Position numbers and translations under genes: made by a program. This document shows positions 1 to 4,722 of a stretch of DNA of 5,349 nt, in pieces (the stretch's first letter is position 1; each line of letters begins with the position of its first letter). The notes beneath the pieces were generated by a model that saw only the letters and a program-made list of their open reading frames with translations, ran no database searches and was not told the DNA's origin. Location of the stretch: contig JBIQHF010000040.1 in assembly GCA_044508675.1 (NCBI GenBank), forward strand, positions 1 to 5,349, in the 5' to 3' direction. This DNA comes from Raineyella sp044508675 (GTDB taxonomy: Bacteria > Actinomycetota > Actinomycetes > Propionibacteriales > Propionibacteriaceae).

Positions 1-60
1 CCTCCTCGAGACCGGCGGCTTCAGACCCCAACTACACTCTCGATCGCGATGAGCCCTTGA
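1..60. other. unassigned flank left of the IS30 remnant
   Basis: No gene or structure can be supported here. Similarity between the two IS30 copies stops at about position 60, so this stretch lies beyond the break point of the first copy. The minus-strand reading frame of the broken transposase runs on through it to a stop at 32-34, but those residues do not resemble the sister copy. Confidence 0.5.
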
Positions 61-271
61 ACGCCTGGGGCCGTGCCCGGCGCTTCTTTGCCCTCACATC
101 GACGGTCACGAGGCGGTAGCCGCGGGTCCTGGTCGTGTTCCGGGCGATCTCACGGGACACGACCGAGGGCGCCCGATCGATGTGGGCCGCGATCCGGCGG
201 ATCGACCAGCCCGCCTTCAGCCCTGTCGAGATCTCCACCCGATCAGCGACCGTCAACATCCTGCGCCCCAT
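58..271 (-). pseudogene. IS30-family transposase, N-terminal fragment (copy B)
   Basis: The start is ATG at 271-269, giving a protein beginning MGRRMLTVADRVEI. The fragment carries the IS30-type N-terminal helix-turn-helix region: an aromatic and Arg-rich helix around residues 21-30 (GWSIRRIAAH) followed by the recognition segment PSVVSREIARN at about 35-45, which binds the element's ends. After about residue 72 (QAFK) the sequence no longer resembles copy A and meets a stop at 34-32. IS30-family transposases are usually 350-420 residues and end in a DDE catalytic domain, which is absent here. The fragment cannot transpose. At most it could bind IS ends as an isolated DNA-binding domain. Confidence 0.8.
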
Positions 272-316
272 CGACCAACCCCTCGCTCACCAGCAGTGTT
301 GCTACGACGCTATGAC
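61..316 (-). mobile_element. IS30-family element remnant, copy B (outer end plus transposase start)
   Basis: Positions 62-316 repeat positions 472-726 at a constant offset of 410 bp. What remains is the outer end, a short leader and about 72 codons of the transposase. The inner side breaks off at about position 60, where similarity to copy A ends. The outer boundary is set at 316: the two copies share the same sequence up to 316 and 726 and then differ completely, because copy B abuts the interior of copy A whereas copy A abuts an IS110 element. The simplest reading is that copy B once inserted into copy A and later lost its distal part by deletion. The copies differ at 13 of 72 residues, so they are two related elements and not a recent duplication. 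Confidence 0.75.
288..316 (-). repeat. outer end of IS30 copy B
   Basis: This 29-bp stretch matches 698-726 with a single difference (A at 304, T at 714). It sits about 20 bp outside the transposase start, where IS30-family elements carry their terminal inverted repeat. The opposite ends of both elements are missing, so an inverted-repeat partner cannot be shown. It contains GCTATGAC at 309-316, the same octamer that lies at the IS110 insertion point. Confidence 0.6.
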
Positions 317-681
317 ACTGCCCCCTCGGCCGATGGTGATCCCTTCACCGGGCCCTCGCTCGCGTCCCGGGCCTCGGCCGTCAACCGGCCAGCGATCTGG
401 CACGGGGTGCGGGAACGCTTCAGTTCCGCCAGCACCCGGGCGGCCGGGACCGGATCCGCGCCGACCTTGTGCACCTGGGGCCGGGACCTGCGCCGGGCAG
501 CCTTCGCGTCCGCGGTGACCAGCCGGTAACCGCGCGTCTTGGTCGTATTGCGGGCGATCTCCCGGGACACGACCGAGGCATCCCGGTCGATGTGGCGAGC
601 GATCCGCCGGATCGACCAGCCAGCCTTCAACCCCGTCGAGATCTCCACCCGGTCCGAGACCGTCAACATCCTGCGCCCCAT
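310..681 (-). pseudogene. IS30-family transposase, N-terminal fragment (copy A)
   Basis: The start is ATG at 681-679. The protein opens with MGRRMLTVSDRVEI, followed by the IS30 helix-turn-helix with WSIRRIARHIDRD and ASVVSREIARN, and then a second conserved block near residues 84-103 (VLAELKRSRTPCQIAGRL) that precedes the catalytic domain in this family. The family sequence gives out around residue 121. The last few codons (AVS, then a stop at 312-310) read through the junction into the outer end of copy B. The DDE catalytic core is missing, so the product would be inactive. The gene is a clean truncation without internal frameshifts. Confidence 0.82.
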
Positions 682-726
682 CGACCAACCCTTCCCTCAC
701 CAGCAGTGTTGCTTCGACGCTATGAC
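317..726 (-). mobile_element. IS30-family element remnant, copy A (outer end plus transposase start)
   Basis: This remnant consists of an outer end (698-726), a short leader and the first roughly 120 codons of an IS30-type transposase read leftwards. It is cut at 316/317 by the outer end of copy B. On its right it is bounded at 726/727 by the left end of an IS110-family element. The order of events suggested by the nesting is copy A first, then copy B into it, with the IS110 element added at copy A's tip at an undetermined time. Confidence 0.75.
698..726 (-). repeat. outer end of IS30 copy A, abutting the IS110 left end
   Basis: This is the sister of 288-316 with one mismatch. Shared sequence stops at 726, which places the probable IS30 terminus there. 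Its last eight bases, GCTATGAC (719-726), recur inside the adjacent IS110 non-coding region at 764-771, where they would form the left target guide of a bridge RNA. Confidence 0.6.
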
Positions 727-730
727 GTTT

Positions 731-736
731 TAGGGT
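731..736 (+). promoter_or_regulatory. putative -10 half of a circle-junction promoter
   Basis: TAGGGT lies just inside the left end and matches TANNNT. No good -35 box precedes it in the integrated state. If the element circularises by joining 2021 to 727, TTGACA of the right end falls 15 bp upstream. That spacing is slightly short but within the workable range. A start about 7 bp downstream would be near 743-744, where the first long stem of the putative bridge RNA begins. Confidence 0.45.
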
Positions 737-743
737 GCAAGAG

Positions 744-900
744 CCTGCCCAGTTGTGACCCTCGCTATGACTGGCGCCCGAGGGCTGCCTTGGCCGTGAT
801 CTGTCCAACTGGGTGGGCCCCGGTGGCGGGCCCGGCCGGCATGACTTCATAGGAGCTTGGCCAAGGTCCCGAAAACGTCTTGTCTGCCAGCCGGACCCGC
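744..900 (+). ncRNA. putative IS110 bridge RNA (target- and donor-binding loops)
   Basis: Bridge RNAs of IS110 elements pair one internal loop with target DNA and a second with the element's joined ends. Module 1: an 8-bp perfect stem 748-755/806-813, extendable with G-U pairs to 744-817, encloses an internal loop. Its 5' side holds GCTATGAC (764-771), identical to the left flank 719-726. Its 3' side holds GTGAT (796-800), complementary to ATCAC in the right flank (2022-2026). A hairpin 773-789 with loop CGAG separates the sides. An alternative stem 759-764/779-784 is also possible. A linker hairpin follows (815-820/828-833). Module 2: stem 836-840/890-894 encloses ATAGGAGC (849-856), identical to the element's right end 2014-2021, and AAAACGTC (872-879), complementary to GACGTTTT at the left junction 724-731, with a small hairpin between. 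The order left target, right target, left donor, right donor agrees with the published IS621 arrangement. Ends are approximate, and transcription is inferred. Confidence 0.8.
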
Positions 901-937
901 CCCCACCACACCTTCAAGGAGGAGGGGCACATCCATC

Positions 938-2008
938 ATGACAAGAACCAGGCCCGGCCTCATCGCCGGAGTCGACACCCATGCCGACACTCACCACGCA
1001 GCCCTGATCACTCAGACCGGCCAGCACCTGGCTGATCGACAGTTCCCTGCGGACCCGGCCGGCTACGACCGGCTGCGCGAGTTCATCACCGCCCACGGAC
1101 CCCTCGACCGGGTCGGGGTCGAGGGCACCAGTTCCTACGGGGCCGGGCTGACCTCCTCCCTCCTAAGCGCCGGTCTGGACGTCGTGGAAGTCATCCGCCC
1201 ACAACGCGCGCAGCGTCGCCGGGGCAAGTCCGACCCGATCGACGACTTCGCTGCCGCGGCCGCGACCCTGGACGGTGAGTTCCTGCCAGTCCCGAAGACC
1301 CCGGGCGGGATCGTGGACGCCATCCGCCCCCTGCTGATCGCCCGCCGCTCCGCGATCAAGGCCCGCGGTGACGCGATCCGCCAGATCAAGTCCATCCTCG
1401 TCACCGCCCGATCGACCTGCGCGAACGGTTCCGGCACCTGTCCGACGACAAACTCATCACCGCCCTGGCCACCCAGCCCGCCTCTCAGGCACTGGACCTG
1501 ACGAGCGCCTGCCAGTCCGCCCTGGGCCGGCTCGCGGCCCGCTACCAGGCCCTTACCACCGAGGCCGCCGACCTGGAGACCGACCTCGACCGCCTCGTGA
1601 CCGCGGCCAACCCGGCGCTGCGGGCCGCCTACGGCATCGGCCCGGTCACCGCAGCCCAGCTCCTCATCACGGCCGGCGACAATCCCGAACGGATCACCAG
1701 CCCGGCCAAGTTCGCCGCTCTGGTCGGAGCCAGCCCGATCCCGGCCTCCAGCGCAAGACGACCCGTTACCGGCTCAACCGCGGTGGTGATCGACAGGCCA
1801 ACGCCGCCCTGCACCAGATCGCGCTGGTCCGGATGTCGTCCGACCCCCGCACCCGCGCCTACGTCGCCCGCCGCAAGGCCGAGGGCAAAACCACCCGAGA
1901 AGCCCTGCGCTGCCTCAAACGGGCCATCTCCCGCGAGGTTTACGACGCAACGACCTGCTCGCCAAACGCTACCGAGACTGGCTCAACACCCACCCCGTCG
2001 CCGTTTGA
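938..2008 (+). pseudogene. IS110-family DEDD transposase, broken by three single-base losses
   Basis: The enzyme recombines element ends and target as a bridge-RNA-guided DEDD/serine recombinase. ATG at 938 is chosen because the purine-rich SD AAGGAGGAGGGG (916-927) precedes it and because the protein then opens with the family's GVDTH motif. The RuvC-like domain shows D13, E62 (GVEGTSSYG), D99 and D102 (KSDPIDD), the spacing expected for DEDD. The C-terminal Transposase_20-type region includes AAYGIGPVTAAQLL and ALVGASPIPASSG, the latter probably holding the nucleophilic serine, then RLNRGGDRQANAALHQIAL and a tail ending LNTHPVAV at stop 2006-2008. The reading frame shifts three times, each equal to loss of one base: in the C run 1407-1409, near 1751-1754 (PASSGK motif) and just after 1943. 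Restoring one base each gives about 357 residues, a normal family length. As read, translation ends at 1501 and lacks the C-terminal half. Confidence 0.9.
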
Positions 2009-2010
2009 CA
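2005..2010 (+). promoter_or_regulatory. consensus -35 box at the IS110 right end
   Basis: TTGACA is a perfect -35 hexamer and overlaps the transposase stop codon TGA (2006-2008). No -10 box lies at a suitable distance in the current right flank. Placing a -35 box at the right end, pointing outward, fits a promoter completed only when the two ends join in the circular intermediate, driving the bridge RNA and transposase. Confidence 0.5.
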
Positions 2011-2013
2011 CCA

Positions 2014-2026
2014 ATAGGAGCATCAC
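2014..2026 (+). other. IS110 right end/target junction (left-donor match plus right-target match)
   Basis: ATAGGAGC (2014-2021) equals 849-856 of the left-end RNA, as a left donor guide would. The next five bases, ATCAC (2022-2026), are the reverse complement of GTGAT at 796-800, as a right target guide would be. The two matches are exactly adjacent, which puts the right junction at about 2020-2022. The left-side core reads AC (725-726) and the right-side candidate reads GC (2020-2021), so the exact core dinucleotide is unresolved. Confidence 0.6.
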
Positions 2027-2236
2027 CGCCGGACCGCAACTTCCGGAATGCGGTCGAGCTTCCACCGTTCACTCTGCCTGAGCGTCAGGGGTCAACGTGC
2101 CGAGTGGTGACGGGCATGCGCAGGCGCCGGATCCCCGCCCTTCCGTCGCTCCAGATCCCCGGGCAGACTGGATCCCACCAGCAGCTCGAGCGCGTACCGA
2201 CGTCGAGGTTTCGCCGGTCGCCCGGGAAGGAACCTC
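2022..2236. other. intergenic stretch right of the IS110 element
   Basis: This 215-bp gap has no supported gene. Reading frames crossing it are run-ons of the broken transposase. I see no clear promoter. The only functional signal is the ribosome-binding site GGGAAGGA (2224-2231) of the next gene. Confidence 0.5.
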
Positions 2237-2521
2237 ATGACGGATACTTGTCAGCACGTTGCCCAGGTCCATGCGGTTACCCCGTCCGCCGAGGGGTGCG
2301 AGGACTGCCTGCGGATCGGCGCTAGTTGGGTGCACCTGCGGGAGTGCCTGACCTGTGGCCACATCGGTTGCTGCGACAATTCGCCCAACAAGCACGCCAC
2401 CGCCCATTGGCACGAGACGCAGCACCCGATCATTCGGTCGTTCGAGCCGGGTGAGGACTGGGCATGGTGCTATCCCGACCAGCTGTACTTCGAGACAGTG
2501 CCGGCACCGTCCGCCTCCTAG
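2237..2521 (+). CDS. UBP-type zinc-finger domain protein
   Basis: This 94-residue protein is essentially one zinc-finger ubiquitin-hydrolase (UBP) domain. Putative zinc ligands are C5/H7, C21-x2-C24, C37-x2-C40 followed by GHIGCC (C45, C46), then H53, H57, H59 and H63. The CxxCGxxGCC block and the His-rich NKHATAHWHE segment are diagnostic. In eukaryotes this fold binds the free C-terminus of ubiquitin. In bacteria, small stand-alone versions are common in Actinobacteria and their partner is generally unknown. There is no signal peptide or membrane segment, so it should be cytosolic. ATG at 2237 is supported by GGGAAGGA with 5 bp spacing. The stop lies inside a 10-bp perfect palindrome (2515-2524) and is followed at once by the DUF5996 remnant, suggesting a former two-gene operon. 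The gene is intact despite standing between an IS pile-up and a pseudogene. Confidence 0.88.
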   Translation: MTDTCQHVAQVHAVTPSAEGCEDCLRIGASWVHLRECLTCGHIGCCDNSPNKHATAHWHETQHPIIRSFEPGEDWAWCYPDQLYFETVPAPSAS

Positions 2522-2523
2522 GA

Positions 2524-2760
2524 GTGACCGTGGCTGGATCGTCGACAATCCCTTGGCCGGAGCTGCCTCTCACCCCACTGGCAGCCCACCCGGGACACGT
2601 TCATCCTGTGGCTGCAGGTCATCTGCAAGGTGTCCGTTGCCCGACCCCGCTGCTGAAGCACTGGTGGAACTCGACGCTCCATCTGATTGCCCGCGGACTG
2701 ACCACGTCACTGATCCCCCCCATCCACCTGTTCCGGGGCGCCCTGGATCTGGCCACCACC
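2524..2760 (+). pseudogene. DUF5996-family protein remnant, frameshifted
   Basis: Family blocks appear in order but in different frames: IPWPELPLTP (frame of GTG 2524), then W-x3-RDTFILWLQVICKVSVA (frame of 2579), then PLLKHWWNSTLHLIARGL and TTSLIP, back in the first frame. The HWW...ARGLTTS.IP block is the hallmark of DUF5996, a family of unknown function usually about 300 residues long. Joining the blocks needs one inserted base near 2578 and one lost base near 2645. A further weak match (FRGALDLATTRL) may correspond to the next conserved strand, and after about 2760 nothing recognisable remains. The gene therefore lost most of its C-terminal part as well as its frame. GTG 2524 overlaps the palindrome at the end of the zinc-finger gene, and the true start is uncertain. 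Confidence 0.75.
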
Positions 2761-2900
2761 CGCCTCTCCGGACGGACCGCACCCCCACATCCCGGCGGCG
2801 CCCCCTGCAGTTTCGAGCCAGAATTGATCCTGCGGGCAGCACAGCTGCTCCGTTTGTCGAGCAAGCCACGGGCGAGAGCTGACGGACGAGAGGACACGAC
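2761..2900. other. degraded tail of the DUF5996 gene and leader of the YihY gene
   Basis: No gene can be supported. The open frame that continues from the DUF5996 remnant through here has no family resemblance and runs into the next gene out of frame. The 3' end carries GAGAGG (2888-2893), a plausible ribosome-binding site 7 bp before the GTG start of the YihY-type gene. Confidence 0.5.
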
Positions 2901-4046
2901 GTGTCATCCCATGAGCGCAACGACCCGATGTCGGAGGCCTCCGACACCCCGACCCCGGAACCCTCCGGGGCGATCCCGCCGGATGGTGACGCCAGGCCCG
3001 GCCGCCCGCCCAGGCTTGAGCGCTCCGGTTGGACGTACGCGCTGAAGCGTGCGGGCAAGGAATTCTCGGCGACCAGAGGTAGCGACCTGGCGGCCATGCT
3101 GACGCACTTCACCGTGCTCTCCCTGGCCCCCGTCCTACTGGCGATCTTCTCCGTCGTCTCCCTGATCCTGACCAGCAACGCCGACACCGTGACCTCGCTG
3201 GTGGCGGACCTGACGACGCGGTACGTGCCGGTCGACTACCAGCGACCCGTCGAGGACCTCGTCATCATGATCACGGGGTCGGCGACCGGCAGCACGATCG
3301 CCTTGATCATCGCCGTCGCCACCGGGCTGTGGTCCTCATTCGGCTACGTCACGGCGTTCTCCCGGTGCATGAACACCATGTACGGCCGCGAGGAGGGGCG
3401 TGGCCTGTTCAGGCACACCGCCACCATGCTGCTGGTCTCGCTGGCCTTGCTGACCGGCGTCGTACTCGTCCTCGTCTCGCTGGCCCTGAACCGATCCATC
3501 GTCTCCGGCCTGCTGGGTCCGGTCGCGGAGCCGCTCGGTCTGGGGACGCTGCTGGACTTCCTGCTGACGACCTTCCTCCCCGTCTGGGACTGGGCGAAGT
3601 GGCTGGTCGTCCTCGCGCTGATGACCACGCTCGTGGCAGTGCTCTACCACTTCACCCCCAACGTCCGCCGGCCGAGGTTCACCTGGGTCAGCCCCGGCTC
3701 CGTCGTGGCCATCGTGGGCACGGCGGTCACCGGCATGCTGCTGTGGACCTACCTGACCCGGTTCGCCCGCTACAGCCTGTACGGAGCCCTCGGCGCAGCG
3801 ATCGGACTGCTGTTCGCGCTCTGGTTGATCAACACCGTGCTGCTGCTGGGCGCCGAGGTGGACGCAGAGGTAGAGCGCGCCCGCGAGCTGCAGGCCGGGA
3901 TTGAAGCCGAGGAACACATCCAGCTGCCCCCCTGGAGCACCGCAGGGGCGGGGAAGGTGAAGCAGTCCCGGGATCGACTGGAGGAGGCAGGCCGCAAGCT
4001 TCGTCTCTCCCACACCGAGGACACGTCGATCGACGGCTCGCAGTGA
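2901..4046 (+). CDS. YihY/BrkB-family inner-membrane protein
   Basis: This 381-residue protein belongs to the YihY/virulence factor BrkB family, whose members were once taken for RNase BN. The molecular function is not established. The first 42 residues are polar and Pro/Asp-rich (cytosolic). Six hydrophobic helices follow at about 70-91, 131-150, 175-196, 233-251, 268-288 and 296-318. Family signatures are the segment ALKRAGKEFSATRGSDLAAM (45-66) before helix 1, SFGYVTAFSRCMNTMYGRE after helix 2, the YHFTPNVRRPRFTWVSPGS loop (249-267) and YSLYGALGAAIGLLFALWL with LLLGAEVDAEVERARELQ at the end. A charged tail of about 50 residues follows. GTG 2901 is preferred over ATG 2928 because only it has a ribosome-binding site (GAGAGG, 2888-2893). 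The coding sequence is intact and stands alone, converging on a tetR-type gene 12 bp downstream. Confidence 0.92.
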   Translation: MSSHERNDPMSEASDTPTPEPSGAIPPDGDARPGRPPRLERSGWTYALKRAGKEFSATRGSDLAAMLTHFTVLSLAPVLLAIFSVVSLILTSNADTVTSLVADLTTRYVPVDYQRPVEDLVIMITGSATGSTIALIIAVATGLWSSFGYVTAFSRCMNTMYGREEGRGLFRHTATMLLVSLALLTGVVLVLVSLALNRSIVSGLLGPVAEPLGLGTLLDFLLTTFLPVWDWAKWLVVLALMTTLVAVLYHFTPNVRRPRFTWVSPGSVVAIVGTAVTGMLLWTYLTRFARYSLYGALGAAIGLLFALWLINTVLLLGAEVDAEVERARELQAGIEAEEHIQLPPWSTAGAGKVKQSRDRLEEAGRKLRLSHTEDTSIDGSQ

Positions 4047-4064
4047 GGAGCACTCACGTCACTG
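4041..4064. terminator. possible bidirectional terminator between convergent genes
   Basis: The hairpin GTGAG/CTCAC (4043-4047/4053-4057) is overlapped by a wider inverted repeat CAGTGA/TCACTG (4041-4046/4059-4064). Both stop codons, TGA 4044-4046 of the YihY gene and the tetR stop at 4061-4059, fall inside it. There is no T run on either side, so intrinsic termination is plausible but unproven. Confidence 0.35.
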
Positions 4065-4637
4065 TGCGGATGGGATGTCACCGAACAGCTGCTCACCCAT
4101 CTCCCGGGTGAGCTGCAGCGGGTCCAGGCCGTCGCGATCCTCGATCGCGTTGCTCAGCCAGAGCGAGGCGAAGCCGTGCACCAAGGACCATGCCGCCAGC
4201 CGGGCGACGCGAGGCTCGGCCGTCACCAGGCCGGCCTCCATCCCGGCCAGGCCCTCAGCCAGAAGCTCCCCGGTCCTCCGGCGCGCAGCCACGAGGTCGG
4301 GGTCGGCGTTGTCGACCAGGTCCCGCCGGAACATCACCGCGTAGTGTCCCGGGTTGCTGAGAGCGAACGCCACGTACGCCTGCGCCACGGCAGCGAAGTC
4401 ACCGGCGGAGGTGGGAGCCTCCATCGCCGCGGCCAGCCGCTCGAACCCCTCGCCGGCGAGTGCCGTGAACATCCCTCGGCGGTCGTGGAAGTGGTGGGCC
4501 GGAGCACCGTGAGAAACGCCCGCCCGCCGAGCCACCTCACGCAGCGACAGCGAGGCCGGCCCCTGCTGGGCGATGATCTCGGCCGCACTGTCGAGGACGA
4601 CCCGACGCAGGTTGCCGTGGTGGTAGCTGTCGGCCAT
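4059..4637 (-). CDS. TetR-family transcriptional repressor with WHG-type C-terminal domain
   Basis: This 192-residue protein has typical TetR length. The N-terminal DNA-binding domain begins YHHGNLRRVVLDSAAEIIAQ, with the helix-turn-helix at about 30-50: SLREVARRAGVSHGAPAHHF. The C-terminal ligand-binding part carries the WHG-domain features FALSNPGHYAVMFRRDL (about 91-107) and the W-x3-HG signature (W150, H154, G155) in AAWSLVHGFASLWL. The ligand cannot be read from the sequence. The start is ATG 4637-4635, after which the family motif begins at once. The gene is divergent from the DoxX-like gene with an 85-bp shared gap, the usual layout for a repressor controlling its neighbour and itself. 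On the minus strand a -10-like TAGGAT (4649-4644) ends only a few bases before the ATG, suggesting a leaderless or near-leaderless mRNA. Confidence 0.9.
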   Translation of the reverse strand: MADSYHHGNLRRVVLDSAAEIIAQQGPASLSLREVARRAGVSHGAPAHHFHDRRGMFTALAGEGFERLAAAMEAPTSAGDFAAVAQAYVAFALSNPGHYAVMFRRDLVDNADPDLVAARRRTGELLAEGLAGMEAGLVTAEPRVARLAAWSLVHGFASLWLSNAIEDRDGLDPLQLTREMGEQLFGDIPSAQ

Positions 4638-4722
4638 GACCCCATCCTAGAAGACAATCTTTTCACTGACTAGATCCCATGCTACCGTTGAACTAGCCAC
4701 CGTCTAGATTAAGGCTTCAGGC
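4638..4722. promoter_or_regulatory. divergent promoter/operator region with four CTAG motifs
   Basis: This 85-bp gap separates the tetR-type and DoxX-like genes and is visibly AT-richer than its surroundings. CTAG, a rare tetramer in high-GC actinobacterial DNA, occurs four times, starting at 4647, 4670, 4693 and 4704, so spacings are 23, 23 and 11 bp, close to whole helical turns. The first overlaps the likely -10 of the repressor gene (TAGGAT, minus strand) and the last overlaps a likely -10 of the DoxX-like gene (TAGATT, 4705-4710). The last two form an imperfect inverted pair, each with A/T bases on the outer side. These are good candidates for TetR operator half-sites. No strong ribosome-binding site precedes ATG 4723, with only AAGG at 4711-4714. 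Confidence 0.55.

Larger units (their letters stand above)
727..2021 (+). mobile_element. IS110-family insertion sequence with bridge-RNA-like left end
   Basis: The element has a roughly 210-bp non-coding left end, a DEDD transposase gene (938-2008) and a very short right end of about 13 bp after the stop codon. A long non-coding left end and a short right end are typical of the IS110 subgroup, whereas the IS1111 subgroup carries its RNA at the right end. No terminal inverted repeats or flanking duplication are visible, as expected for this family. The boundaries are inferred from guide matches. The left junction is within or next to GAC at 724-726, and the right junction is next to 2021, since ATAGGAGC (2014-2021) recurs in the left-end RNA and ATCAC (2022-2026) is complementary to another part of it. 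The transposase gene is frameshifted, so the copy is probably not self-mobile as read, although its RNA could still act with a related transposase supplied in trans. Confidence 0.85.

Noticed and set aside
815..833. GGGCCC hairpin read as a transcription terminator
   Set aside because: No T run follows, and it sits between the two loop modules of the putative bridge RNA, where a linker hairpin is the better reading.
302..850. Long minus-strand open frame spanning IS30 copy A and the IS110 left end
   Set aside because: It is out of frame with the transposase and crosses an element boundary, so it is a by-product of high GC content.
856..865. 10-bp palindrome CTTGGCCAAG as a protein-binding operator
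   Set aside because: It lies between the two donor guides and more likely forms the small hairpin separating them.
857..937. TTG at 857 as an upstream start extending the IS110 transposase by 27 codons
   Set aside because: The extra residues do not resemble the family, no ribosome-binding site precedes it, and it would lie inside the putative bridge RNA. ATG 938 has a strong purine-rich site and begins just before the GVDTH motif.
2515..2524. Perfect palindrome CTCCTAGGAG as a terminator or operator
   Set aside because: It is too short to terminate transcription, has no T run, and is explained by the stop codon and start region of adjacent genes. It is kept only as a remark.
3336..4013. 225-codon antisense frame opposite the YihY gene
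   Set aside because: The composition is Gln/Gly/Arg-rich without any domain, and it mirrors the codon bias of a clearly recognisable membrane protein on the other strand.
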